Positions 19,676 through 28,536 of a stretch of 64,000 bases of DNA are shown here, piece by piece. Each line of letters begins with the position of its first letter. The first letter of the stretch is position 1. The translations under genes and the position numbers were made by a program. A model generated the notes under the pieces. The model was given only the letters and a program-made list of their open reading frames with translations, did no database searches and had not been told where the DNA came from. This DNA comes from CALAZP01 sp964410725 (GTDB taxonomy: Bacteria; Bacteroidota; Bacteroidia; Chitinophagales; Saprospiraceae). The DNA lies in the NCBI GenBank assembly GCA_964410725.1, contig CAYPID010000001.1, positions 186,001 to 250,000 of the forward strand. Reading direction: 5' to 3'.

Positions 19676-20965
19676 ATGGTGTTTGAAAATACAGCAGAAT
19701 ATGCCACCATTATGGATGAAAAAGATCCATTGCGTGAATTCAAAAAGGAGTTTCTGGTTCCCCCTTATCAGGGCAAATCCAGTATTTATTTCTGTGGCAA
19801 TTCTTTGGGTCTTCAGTCTCAGAGGGCTAATGAAGCAGTGGAAAAAGTACTAGAAGAATGGGCTCGATTAGGGATAGAAGGTTTTTTTGATGGACCTGAA
19901 AATTGGGCCAATTGGCCGGAGCGAATTGCTGCCCAACTGAGTCCAATTGTAGGAGCACAACCTTCCGAAGTGATGGTAGCTAACGCCTTGACGGTCAACT
20001 TACATCTACTGCTGACGTCCTTTTATCAGCCTACTAACAAGCGGTATAAAATACTCATTGAAGGAGGGGCCTTCCCGTCAGACCAATATGCGGTGGATAG
20101 CCAGGTAGAATGGCATGGTTACCTTCCCCAGGAAGCGGTGGTAGAAATTTTTCCCGAAAGGGGAAAAAATCATATTGAAGAAAAGCAAATTAAAGCGGCT
20201 ATTGATCAACATGGGGATTCTCTAGCCTTAGTCCTAATAGGGGGGGTCAACTACTTTACGGGGCAGGTTTTCGATATGCGAAAAATAGCGAAATGGACCC
20301 ATGAAGTAGGGGCAGTTTTTGGAGTAGATTTGGCACATGCGATTGGCAATATTCCCTTAGCCTTACATGATTGGGAAGTCGATTTTGCCGTATGGTGTCA
20401 CTACAAATATTTGAATGGTGGGCCAGGCGCCCCTGGGGGATATTTTGTGCATCAGAACCATCATCAAAAGCCAGTTAAGAGGTTGACGGGGTGGTGGGGT
20501 CATCATCCCTCTAATAGATTTATGATGCGTCGCAAATTTCAACCTGCCCACGGTGCTGCTGCCTGGCAATTGAGCACGCCTTCCGCCATTTCTTTGGCTC
20601 CCATATCTGCTAGTCTATCAATATTTGAACAAGCGGGTATGGACAAAATCCGTGAAAAAAGTATTTTATTAACTGGTTTTTTGAGATTTCTTATAGCGCA
20701 AATTCCGGATTTCCGGGAAAAATTTCAGTTGATTACCCCTTCCGATCCTGAGCAATCAGGAGCTCAACTATCTATTTATATTAAAGAAAAAGGGGGGGCG
20801 CTTTTTGAATTTTTAACCGAGCATGGGGTTGTCTTAGATTGGCGTGAAGATAATCTGAATCCTGATTCTATTGGAAGTGGAGTGATTAGAATTGCTCCTT
20901 GTGCTTTGTATAATAGTTTTACTGAAGTTTTTCGTTTTTCACAAATTCTCAGCAATTGGCATTGA
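19676..20965 (+). CDS. kynU: Kynureninase
   Basis: PLP enzyme of tryptophan breakdown that cleaves kynurenine to anthranilate and alanine, or 3-hydroxykynurenine to 3-hydroxyanthranilate. The 429-residue length is normal. Family features seen are YFCGNSLGLQ near the N-terminus, FDGPENW, the DLAHAIGN aspartate segment and the cofactor lysine in WCHYKYLNGGPG (K244), followed by GWWGHHPSNRF. No other kynurenine-pathway gene is in the window, so whether it supports NAD synthesis or catabolism cannot be told. It sits between ogt and the amidohydrolase with short gaps. Confidence 0.96.
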   Translation: MVFENTAEYATIMDEKDPLREFKKEFLVPPYQGKSSIYFCGNSLGLQSQRANEAVEKVLEEWARLGIEGFFDGPENWANWPERIAAQLSPIVGAQPSEVMVANALTVNLHLLLTSFYQPTNKRYKILIEGGAFPSDQYAVDSQVEWHGYLPQEAVVEIFPERGKNHIEEKQIKAAIDQHGDSLALVLIGGVNYFTGQVFDMRKIAKWTHEVGAVFGVDLAHAIGNIPLALHDWEVDFAVWCHYKYLNGGPGAPGGYFVHQNHHQKPVKRLTGWWGHHPSNRFMMRRKFQPAHGAAAWQLSTPSAISLAPISASLSIFEQAGMDKIREKSILLTGFLRFLIAQIPDFREKFQLITPSDPEQSGAQLSIYIKEKGGALFEFLTEHGVVLDWREDNLNPDSIGSGVIRIAPCALYNSFTEVFRFSQILSNWH

Positions 20966-20983
20966 TAAAAAAAAGAATCGAAA

Positions 20984-22435
20984 ATGATACGAGTATTTTT
21001 AATTACGGTGTTGACCTTTTCTTTAGGCTTGAAATTTGGTTTTACGCAAGGAAATGATTGGGCTCAAGAAAAGATTTTAATTTGTTCTGAAATTGAGCAA
21101 AAGGCAGAATATTACAGTGAGTTGGCACACAACATTTGGGAACTTGCAGAAGTAGGCTACCAGGAATACGAAAGTAGTGCTTTGCTTCAACAATCCTTGA
21201 AATCAGCTGGATTCAGTATAAACACTGGCGTTGCAGAAATTCCAACTGCCTTTATCGCCAGCTATGGTGCTGGTAGCCCTATTATTGCAATTCTGGCAGA
21301 ATTCGATGCCCTTCCCGGGGTCAGTCAAGCTGCTGTTCCAGTCCGTCAAAAGAGAGAAGAAGTTGAAGCTGGTCACGCATGTGGACACCATTTATTTGGT
21401 GCAGGCTCAACTGCTGCGGCCATTGCCGTTAAAGAATGGATGGAATCTACAGGCCAGAAAGGGACCGTTCGGGTCTACGGAACTCCCGCTGAAGAAGGAG
21501 GAGCAGGTAAAGTTTACATGGTAAGAGAAGGATTATTCGACGATGTGGATGCGGTACTCCACTGGCATCCAGGAAATGGGAATGGAGCAAGTGCAGCCTC
21601 CTCTTTGGCCAATAAAAGCGCCAAATTTAGGTTTCATGGCATAGCTTCTCATGCAGCGGCGGCTCCAGAAAGAGGACGTTCTGCTTTAGATGCGGTTGAA
21701 GCCATGAATTTTATGGTTAACAGTATGAGAGAACACATCCCATCAGAGGCTCGAGTTCATTATGTCATTACAAGTGGAGGAGAAGCACCAAATGTAGTTC
21801 CGGAATTTGCTGAAGTATTTTACTATGTAAGACACCCTGAAGCTGCTGTGGTTCATCAACTTTTTGAGCGGGTTGCCAATGCAGCCAGGGGAGCAGCTCT
21901 GGGAACGGAAACTACTGTTGATTATGAGATTATTCACGGTTTATTCAATCTCCTTCCCAACGAAACCCTTTCTGAAATCATGTATGCAAACCTCTCTAAT
22001 ATCGGTGGTGTGGAATACAATTCCGAAGAATTGGCCTTTGCGGAAAAGATAGCTGAGAGTTTTGAATTTGTTCAGCCTGATTTAACGACCGCGGGACTTA
22101 TTGCCCCCTACACTGTTGAAAATACAGGTAAAGGAGGATCAACTGATGTCGGTGATGTGAGTTGGGCGGTTCCGACCGCGGGAATGCGCGCAGCTACTTG
22201 GGTTCCTGGAACATCTGCCCATACTTGGCAGGCTGTAGCAGCAGGGGGTATGTCCATTGGCCACAAAGGAATGCTGGTCGCTGCTAAAACTCTGGCTACA
22301 ACTGCTATAGACCTATTTCAAAATAAAGAGCTTCTAGACCAAGCAAAAAAAGAGTTACTGAACAAAAGAGGGGTAAATTGGACCTACCAACCATTGCTCG
22401 GTGACCGAAAACCCCCTTTAGATTATCGCAAATAA
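20984..22435 (+). CDS. Exported M20-family amidohydrolase, AbgB-like
   Basis: A 483-residue metallo-amidohydrolase with an N-terminal signal peptide (about 1-22), so probably periplasmic. The di-metal ligand motifs are present: EFDALPG, GHACGHHLFG, PAEEGGAGK and LHWHPGN, plus the later SHAAAAPERGRSALDA dimerisation-lid segment. The closest pattern I recognise is AbgB, the p-aminobenzoyl-glutamate hydrolase subunit, or a related aminoacyl-amide hydrolase. AbgB is normally cytoplasmic and paired with AbgA; here the leader suggests export and no partner gene is present. The substrate is therefore open. It starts 18 bases after kynU. Confidence 0.88.
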   Translation: MIRVFLITVLTFSLGLKFGFTQGNDWAQEKILICSEIEQKAEYYSELAHNIWELAEVGYQEYESSALLQQSLKSAGFSINTGVAEIPTAFIASYGAGSPIIAILAEFDALPGVSQAAVPVRQKREEVEAGHACGHHLFGAGSTAAAIAVKEWMESTGQKGTVRVYGTPAEEGGAGKVYMVREGLFDDVDAVLHWHPGNGNGASAASSLANKSAKFRFHGIASHAAAAPERGRSALDAVEAMNFMVNSMREHIPSEARVHYVITSGGEAPNVVPEFAEVFYYVRHPEAAVVHQLFERVANAARGAALGTETTVDYEIIHGLFNLLPNETLSEIMYANLSNIGGVEYNSEELAFAEKIAESFEFVQPDLTTAGLIAPYTVENTGKGGSTDVGDVSWAVPTAGMRAATWVPGTSAHTWQAVAAGGMSIGHKGMLVAAKTLATTAIDLFQNKELLDQAKKELLNKRGVNWTYQPLLGDRKPPLDYRK

Positions 22436-22493
22436 TTCAAAGGATTTTTTTCAACATAACCCATTATGGTTTGTTTGGTGATAAAAAATAGCA

Positions 22494-23060
22494 ATGAAAA
22501 TAGTTCTAGCAATAATCGTGGTAATCTTTGGGTTGGTATCATTTGCCTTCATCAATAGTAACGTTAAACCGGACATGAGCAATCTTCCAACCAATTTTTA
22601 TGAGCTGACTTTTACAGACATCGATGGTGTTCCTATGAGTATGGCTGATTTCGAAGGTAAATATGTTTTGTGTGTCAATGTTGCTTCTAAATGCGGGTAC
22701 ACCAAACAATACCAACCTCTTCAGGAATTACACGAAAAGTATAGTGACCAATTGGCAATTATTGGTTTCCCATGTAATCAGTTCTTAAATCAAGAGCCAG
22801 GTTCCGAAGAAGAAATCGCTGAATTTTGCGAAAAAAATTACGGAGTTTCTTTCTTAATGACAGAAAAAATAAATGTCAAAGGTAAAGAGCAACACCCCAT
22901 TTATTCTTGGCTAACCACCAAAAACCTTAATGGAGTCGCTGATGCAAAAGTTAGCTGGAACTTTAATAAGTTTTTAATTTCTCCTAAAGGAGAATGGTTG
23001 GCTCATTTTGAGTCCAAAATAGATCCTCTTAGCGACGAGATTATTAATTTACTTCAATAA
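22494..23060 (+). CDS. Glutathione-peroxidase-family thiol peroxidase
   Basis: A 188-residue protein with an N-terminal hydrophobic segment (about 3-22), so membrane-anchored or exported. The peroxidase core is intact: catalytic cysteine in NVASKCGYT (C67), the glutamine of GFPCNQF and the tryptophan-asparagine of SWNFNKFL. The cysteine of GFPCNQF is at the usual position of a second family cysteine. Enzymes of this type in bacteria usually use thioredoxin rather than glutathione. It begins 58 bases after the amidohydrolase, where a TATGGTTTG sequence resembles but does not match the -7 consensus, and precedes the SDR gene by five bases. Confidence 0.92.
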   Translation: MKIVLAIIVVIFGLVSFAFINSNVKPDMSNLPTNFYELTFTDIDGVPMSMADFEGKYVLCVNVASKCGYTKQYQPLQELHEKYSDQLAIIGFPCNQFLNQEPGSEEEIAEFCEKNYGVSFLMTEKINVKGKEQHPIYSWLTTKNLNGVADAKVSWNFNKFLISPKGEWLAHFESKIDPLSDEIINLLQ

Positions 23061-23065
23061 GATAC

Positions 23066-23779
23066 GTGGGAAAATTAGAAAATAAAACCGCTCTTATAAC
23101 TGGTGGTAGCAAAGGCATCGGTTTAGGAATTGCTGAGGCTATGCTTCAAGAAGGTATGAACGTGGCGATAACCGGTAGGAGTGAATCCATCAAATCGGTA
23201 GCAGCTGAACTAAATGCTCGGACATACACTGGCAGAGCCCTAGGTTTGGTTGCCGATGTTACAAATTTACAACAGATGGAAAATGCTGTTCATACAGTAA
23301 TATCGACTTGGGGAATTTTGGATGTTGTTGTTGCTAATGCTGGGGTAGGTCACTTTGCTCCCATTCAAGAAATGAGTGCTGAGAACTGGCATGAAACCAT
23401 TGATACTAACCTAACAGGAGTTTTCAATACAGTTAAGCCAACCATTGGACCTCTCAGTAAAAGTAAAGGATACCTTTTCACCATAGCTAGTTTAGCCGGT
23501 ACTAATTTTTTCGCATCTGGTAGCGCCTACAATGCCAGCAAATTTGGTTTGGTAGGATTTACTCAGGCCATTATGCTAGATCTTAGAAATCTGGGAATCC
23601 GAGTGAGCACCATAATGCCAGGGTCAGTGACCTCACATTTTAATGGTCACATTCCTAGCGATAAGGACGGTTGGAAAATCCAGCCACAAGACATTGGTCA
23701 ACTACTTGTTGATGTGTTGCACCTGCATCCCAGAACCTTACCAAGTAAAATTGAGATCAGGCCTTCTAACCCTAATTAG
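23066..23779 (+). CDS. SDR-family oxidoreductase
   Basis: Classical short-chain dehydrogenase, 237 residues, cytoplasmic. It has the TGGSKGIGLGIA nucleotide-binding loop, the ANAGVG motif, a catalytic serine in IASLAG, and the catalytic pair in YNASK (Y155, K159). An arginine at the end of the second strand (TGRS) suggests NADP preference. The start codon is GTG; no in-frame ATG lies close enough to preserve the first strand. The substrate cannot be deduced. Its 3' end overlaps the convergent helicase gene by eight bases. Confidence 0.9.
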   Translation: MGKLENKTALITGGSKGIGLGIAEAMLQEGMNVAITGRSESIKSVAAELNARTYTGRALGLVADVTNLQQMENAVHTVISTWGILDVVVANAGVGHFAPIQEMSAENWHETIDTNLTGVFNTVKPTIGPLSKSKGYLFTIASLAGTNFFASGSAYNASKFGLVGFTQAIMLDLRNLGIRVSTIMPGSVTSHFNGHIPSDKDGWKIQPQDIGQLLVDVLHLHPRTLPSKIEIRPSNPN

Positions 23780-24989
23780 CTGGTCTAGTTGGCTTGTTTC
23801 TTCTGGGACCTCCTCTTTTTTTAAAATATTTTTTGGCAGGAGGACTAGCTGCGGCATAGGTCAAAAATTCAGGTAAAGGAGACCTTCTTATTTTCATATC
23901 AATCAATGCCTCAATTTTTTCGAATTTATACCAATCCTTTCCATTAACTAAAGTCAAAGCTACACCGGAGGCATCAGCCCGAGCGGTTCTTCCAATCCGA
24001 TGGACATAGTCCTCCGCATCTCCAGGAACGTCAAAATTGAGAACTAAGTCAATTCCTTTAATATCAATCCCTCTTGAAAGGACATCTGTTGCTACAATTA
24101 TGGATATTTTTCCACTTTTAAAAGCAGCTAACTGTTTTTCACGTTCATCTTGATCAAGATCTGAATGCACCGCACCCACCTCTAGGCCTCTTTTTTGAAG
24201 TACGGTGCTCAGCTCTCTCACCTTCGCCTTGGTGCTGGCAAAAATGATTACCCTTCCCAATGATTGCCTGTTTTGAAGCAGGTATTCGACCAATTTTACT
24301 TTACCCTCATCTTCCACCTCATACACCCCCTGTAAAATATTTTCTGCAGGCTTAGAGATAGCCAAACTAATTTCTTGGTATGGAGATTTAAGTAGTTGTT
24401 TAGAAAACTGCCTGATTTGCGGTGGCATAGTAGCAGAAAATAGGAGGGTTTGACGATCTCTTGGCAATTGATTGACGATTCCCATAATATCCTGGGCAAA
24501 ACCCATATCAAGCATTCTATCGGCCTCGTCCAAAATCAAGTGCTTGATGGTACTCAAATCCACATACCCTAAATCTAAATGTGCGCTTAACCTTCCTGGA
24601 GTAGCTACTATAATAGAGGCCCCCTTTTTTAAAGCTTGCTTTTCTACTTCCATAGCGCGTCCATCTCGTCCACCATATACAGCAATAGAACTCACTGGGG
24701 TAAAGTAAGAAAATCCCTCAATCTGTAAGTCTACCTGTGTAGCTAATTCTCTTGTAGGTTCTATGATTAAGGTGTCAATTCCATCAGTAGGATTTTTAGT
24801 CAATCTATTAATCACTGGAAGCAAAAAGGCAGCGGTTTTACCCGTTCCCGTTTGAGCAATTGCTAAAATATCCTGTTGGTCCATAATAATGGGGATGGCT
24901 TGTTCTTGAACAGGCGTAGCCTTTTCAAAACCCATAGCATCTAATCCTTCCAACAAAGCCTCTTCAAAACCAAATTCTTTAAATTTCAA
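23772..24989 (-). CDS. DEAD-box ATP-dependent RNA helicase, RhlE-like
   Basis: RNA helicase of 405 residues. The conserved motifs appear in order: Q-motif (KATPVQEQAIP), AQTGTGKT, PTRELA, TPGR, DEAD, SAT, then the helicase-C motifs IFAST, TDVLSRGIDI and HRIGRTAR. A short basic tail (KKYFKKRGGPRRNKP) may add RNA affinity. The start is TTG, which preserves the typical FKEFGFEEALLEGL opening; the next in-frame ATG would cut into the Q-motif region. It is the last gene of a six-gene minus-strand run, 11 bases after the TlpA-like gene, though such helicases often have their own cold-responsive expression. Confidence 0.94.
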   Translation of the reverse strand: MKFKEFGFEEALLEGLDAMGFEKATPVQEQAIPIIMDQQDILAIAQTGTGKTAAFLLPVINRLTKNPTDGIDTLIIEPTRELATQVDLQIEGFSYFTPVSSIAVYGGRDGRAMEVEKQALKKGASIIVATPGRLSAHLDLGYVDLSTIKHLILDEADRMLDMGFAQDIMGIVNQLPRDRQTLLFSATMPPQIRQFSKQLLKSPYQEISLAISKPAENILQGVYEVEDEGKVKLVEYLLQNRQSLGRVIIFASTKAKVRELSTVLQKRGLEVGAVHSDLDQDEREKQLAAFKSGKISIIVATDVLSRGIDIKGIDLVLNFDVPGDAEDYVHRIGRTARADASGVALTLVNGKDWYKFEKIEALIDMKIRRSPLPEFLTYAAASPPAKKYFKKRGGPRRNKPTRPAN

Positions 24990-25000
24990 TGTTTTATTTT

Positions 25001-25753
25001 TTATTCTATTTGTTCATCTAACCATTTTAATAAAGTCATAGTTCCACTGGTACCTTCCCCTACTTTTAAGATATTTCCACTTCCGTCAATAATAAAACTA
25101 AGAGGAAGGACTTCTGCACCATATGCACTTACCCCATCACCACTTGGATCCAAAAAAATAGGATAACTAATATCCAAGAGTTGCAATATACTCCACTCTC
25201 TTTCCAAGGTCTGATTTTTTTTATTTGCTCCGCCTGCATTAGGAGTAATTTGGGTAACCCCAATAATTTCTAATCCATTAAGTTTATTGCGTTGATAAAA
25301 AGAATCAATTACAGGCATTTCTTGGATACAAGGATTACACCAGCTCGCCCAAAAATTGACCATTGTCCAATTATTTTGAGAAAAATCGTAAACTTCTGCT
25401 TTGACAGCTGGGTTTTGGATAGGTTGAATAATTAATGGCGGAGCTAAAGAACCCTCTGAAGGGATTAGGTAATTACTGCTTACTTCCTCTACTTTGGTGC
25501 TTCCAAAAGTCGTTTCCTCAAAGCCCAGCCATCCAATAGCAAATAAACTTAACACCAATCTTATCACAAATAATTCCGATCGATTTACAAAGAGAATAGC
25601 GCTTAAACAAATTATAATTCCCATCACTATAAAATCCCCTATCGAATCCCAAACTAAGAGACCCGATATTTTTAGTATCCCAATAATTACTGCTATTAAT
25701 GGCACGGCCAATAATAATCTTCCAATCCATATATTTTCACTTGACCTCCTCAC
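25001..25753 (-). CDS. Membrane-anchored TlpA-like thioredoxin
   Basis: A 250-residue protein with about three N-terminal membrane segments in the first 90 residues followed by an exported thioredoxin-fold domain of the TlpA/ResA type. The redox motif is WASWCNPC (near residue 137), followed by EMPVIDSFYQ, and the cis-proline region reads EVLPLSFIID. Such proteins reduce disulfides in the periplasm, for example during cytochrome c maturation. The start is GTG, overlapping the dehydratase stop by four bases. The physiological partner is unknown; no cytochrome genes are nearby. Confidence 0.86.
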   Translation of the reverse strand: MRRSSENIWIGRLLLAVPLIAVIIGILKISGLLVWDSIGDFIVMGIIICLSAILFVNRSELFVIRLVLSLFAIGWLGFEETTFGSTKVEEVSSNYLIPSEGSLAPPLIIQPIQNPAVKAEVYDFSQNNWTMVNFWASWCNPCIQEMPVIDSFYQRNKLNGLEIIGVTQITPNAGGANKKNQTLEREWSILQLLDISYPIFLDPSGDGVSAYGAEVLPLSFIIDGSGNILKVGEGTSGTMTLLKWLDEQIE

Positions 25754-26700
25754 GATAAAACTTGAACCAATTTATCTCTTGAAATATTGCCACCACAAAT
25801 AACTATAACACTTGTTTGATTTTCCCACTTTCTAGGGTCTTTGAGCAACGCGCTAACAGCAACTGCTGCAGCTCCTTCTATTATCTTGCGTTCTTTTTCA
25901 AAAACTGCTCTTATCCCTTTGGCTATTTCATCTTCACTGGTCATTATAAAATCGTCTATAAGGCTTTTACACATAGGATAAGTGATGCTGTCCTCTTCAA
26001 AAGCTCCAGCTGAGGCATCGGATAAGGTGGGCATGGCCGGAACAGTGGTATATTGGCCTGTCTGTACACTCAAGGTCATCTCTGGACTTGCCTCTGGCTG
26101 ACATCCTATTATTTGTACATTTGGATTGATTCCTTTACATGCATGAGCCACCCCAGAAATGAGTCCCCCCCCACCAATAGTTACAAATATATTATTCGGT
26201 TGATCCCCAAGTTGCTCCATAATTTCCAATCCCACGGTTCCCTGACCAGCAATCACTGCCTCATCATTATAGGGGGAAATATATACTAATGGATGACTTT
26301 GTGCTTGTTTTAAGGCGTACATTTCGCTTTCAAAACAATCAGATCCCATTAATTCAACTTCTATACCACTCCTTTCTAAAGCTTCTTTCTTGGTGGAAAC
26401 CACATTAATAGGTAAGACGACCTTACCCTTGACTCCAATATGGCTGCAGGCATGAGCCACCCCTAGACCGTGATTACCCGTAGATGCAGTTATAACTTTA
26501 TAGCCAGGCGAAAGAGATTTGATTTCTAGTACCTTATTCGTTGCACCTCTGGCCTTAAAAGAGCCCGTAACCTGTTCACTTTCCATTTTTAGGTAAATCT
26601 TCCCACCTGTGATTTCACTTAGCCATGTGGAATACAAAAGAGGCGTCCTAAATACATAAGGTTGAATATTATGAGCAGCCTTTCTAATTTTTTCAATCAT
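25750..26700 (-). CDS. PLP-dependent threonine/serine dehydratase
   Basis: A fold-type II PLP enzyme of 316 residues that deaminates threonine or serine to a 2-oxoacid. The cofactor lysine lies in GSFKARGA (K49), the glycine-rich phosphate loop is GGGGLISG, and STGNHGLGVA is the usual asparagine loop. No C-terminal ACT domain is present, so it is of the catabolic (TdcB-like) or serine-racemase-like kind rather than the isoleucine-regulated biosynthetic IlvA. The start codon overlaps the stop of the SIS gene by one base and its own stop overlaps the next gene by four, so it is an integral part of this operon. Confidence 0.9.
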   Translation of the reverse strand: MIEKIRKAAHNIQPYVFRTPLLYSTWLSEITGGKIYLKMESEQVTGSFKARGATNKVLEIKSLSPGYKVITASTGNHGLGVAHACSHIGVKGKVVLPINVVSTKKEALERSGIEVELMGSDCFESEMYALKQAQSHPLVYISPYNDEAVIAGQGTVGLEIMEQLGDQPNNIFVTIGGGGLISGVAHACKGINPNVQIIGCQPEASPEMTLSVQTGQYTTVPAMPTLSDASAGAFEEDSITYPMCKSLIDDFIMTSEDEIAKGIRAVFEKERKIIEGAAAVAVSALLKDPRKWENQTSVIVICGGNISRDKLVQVLS

Positions 26701-27419
26701 TACAAATGTTTTATTCTTCCTCCATACTTTTGATACAAACTTTCATTGCTATATCCATCGATATTCTGGCTGTAATATATTGGCAGTTTTATTCCTCGTT
26801 CAACAGCAATTTTCATTCCCTCTGAGGCAATTAAATTAACTATAAAAATACCTGCAAGGGACGAAATAGCTCCTGTTAAATTCCCATCAATGTTCAATAA
26901 ACCGTCCCCAGACGGAACCCTATTATCAATTACTAAATCAGCAATTTCATATAATTTTAATCCACTCGAATGCCTAGAAGGATATTTATGGGTTTGGTCC
27001 ATTGAGGTAATCGCCAATACTGGGATCCCCTCTTCTTTAGCAATCATGGCCATTTCTATTGGCAAGGCATTTCTTCCTGAATTCGAAATTACAATCATCA
27101 CATCTCCCCTTTCTATTCGATGTTGATTCCAAATAATTCTGGCTAAACCCTCTACCCGTTCAATATCGGCACTTCTTCTAGCTCCTTCAGCAGTTAATCC
27201 CAAAGAATCAAGCATGGCATTAACATTGGCCAATCCTCCTGCTCTTACAAATAGTTCCAATGCAATCATATTGGAATGTCCAGTTCCAAATGTATGGATA
27301 AGCCGATCATGTTCTAGCGTATCCGCTATCCATATAGCAGCCTTTTTTATTTGCTCTTCCGAATGAAGAACTATTTGATTTAAATGCTCCAGTGCTTTTT
27401 CCTGGTAGATAAATGGCAT
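26700..27419 (-). CDS. SIS-domain sugar isomerase-like protein (UPF0309 type)
   Basis: A single SIS domain of 239 residues. The phosphosugar-binding features are HTFGTGHSNMIALELFVRAGG at the first loop and VISNSGRNALPIEMA at the second. The pattern corresponds to the UPF0309 group, which is related to MurQ and other amino-sugar phosphate isomerases or etherases but has no firmly known reaction. Its place between a hexosaminidase/NagX pair and a dehydratase hints at an amino-sugar phosphate substrate. It starts 12 bases after the NagX-like gene. Confidence 0.85.
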   Translation of the reverse strand: MPFIYQEKALEHLNQIVLHSEEQIKKAAIWIADTLEHDRLIHTFGTGHSNMIALELFVRAGGLANVNAMLDSLGLTAEGARRSADIERVEGLARIIWNQHRIERGDVMIVISNSGRNALPIEMAMIAKEEGIPVLAITSMDQTHKYPSRHSSGLKLYEIADLVIDNRVPSGDGLLNIDGNLTGAISSLAGIFIVNLIASEGMKIAVERGIKLPIYYSQNIDGYSNESLYQKYGGRIKHL

Positions 27420-27431
27420 CTTTAATACGGA

Positions 27432-28520
27432 TTAAAGCTTTATAAATATTTTTCTTCTATACAAAAGATTAACCGGAACAAAAATGATGGCTGCATAAAG
27501 TAAAGCGTAAAGTAAAGAGGCCATTTTGAAGGATAAAATAGGCCCTACCCCCTCTACAAATGCCCTATTTAATCCAGGAAATTCACCAAAATTATTGTAA
27601 AAAATCACTGTCAAAACTCCTGATAGTACATAAGCAGTAATGGCATTGGCTCCAAAAATTCTGCCAATAGCAGTCCATTTTTGAAAACCCAAAATATCGA
27701 TGACGTACATAAATAAACCTAAGGTCATATACGCTAATCCTGCTGTGTGAAGAACATAAGAACTGGACCATATATGTTTATTGATAGGGAAAAACCAATC
27801 CACCACACTTCCCAATACAAATAAGCTAAAACCAGACAGCATCAGATAGGTTAACCTCTTGTAGGTATCCTTTTCAACCGTAATCAATTTCCCCGCTAAC
27901 ATACCTGCAATACCTGTAACAATAGCTGGAAAAGTACTTAATATGCCTTCTGGATCCCACGTTCCTTGCCATTTTTTCCCAGGTAAGGCAATACTGTCTA
28001 AATAATGTGCCCAATTTTTAATCGGACCTGAGAGATCGGCTTGTCCTATGCCAGGAATTGGAATATAAACCATAATAAACCAATATCCCAACAATATTCC
28101 AATGGACAATTTTATCCAGAATTTCCAATCCGTGTAAAGAAACAGCAATGCACAAGGCAAAAAGACAAACGCAATTCTAGGCAGCACTCCTACCAATCTA
28201 ATATTTCCAAAATTAAAATCGGGAAATAACCAAAGAAATAAACCGACTAAATATATTTTTAGGCTCCGTATCAGAATTTTTTTAACCGCTCCCTCCATCG
28301 AAGCCCCTTCTTGTATTTTTTTATGATAGGCTAAAACAATGGAGACCCCAACTATAAAAAGAAAAAATGGAAAAACATAATCAGTAGGAGTGGCGCCATT
28401 CCATTTGGCATGCAACAGCGGAGCGTACACATGACTCCAAGAACCGGGAGTATTGACAATAATCATAAAAAGGATGGTAAACCCCCGAAAAGCATCAAGC
28501 GAAATAAGTCGATTATTCAT
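27432..28520 (-). CDS. NagX-like multi-pass membrane protein (heparan-alpha-glucosaminide N-acetyltransferase family)
   Basis: A 362-residue inner-membrane protein with about ten hydrophobic segments. It opens with RLISLDAFRGFTIL and has WNGATPTDYVFPFFLFIVG, the hallmark of the DUF5009/HGSNAT family. Bacterial members next to chitin or GlcNAc genes (NagX) are thought to carry or modify N-acetylglucosamine at the membrane. I chose ATG 28520, preceded by AAGAAGAAAAA, instead of a longer reading from 28589 that would run into the hexosaminidase gene. It follows that gene by 16 bases. Confidence 0.88.
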   Translation of the reverse strand: MNNRLISLDAFRGFTILFMIIVNTPGSWSHVYAPLLHAKWNGATPTDYVFPFFLFIVGVSIVLAYHKKIQEGASMEGAVKKILIRSLKIYLVGLFLWLFPDFNFGNIRLVGVLPRIAFVFLPCALLFLYTDWKFWIKLSIGILLGYWFIMVYIPIPGIGQADLSGPIKNWAHYLDSIALPGKKWQGTWDPEGILSTFPAIVTGIAGMLAGKLITVEKDTYKRLTYLMLSGFSLFVLGSVVDWFFPINKHIWSSSYVLHTAGLAYMTLGLFMYVIDILGFQKWTAIGRIFGANAITAYVLSGVLTVIFYNNFGEFPGLNRAFVEGVGPILSFKMASLLYALLYAAIIFVPVNLLYRRKIFIKL

Positions 28521-28536
28521 TTTTTCTTCTTTTGTT

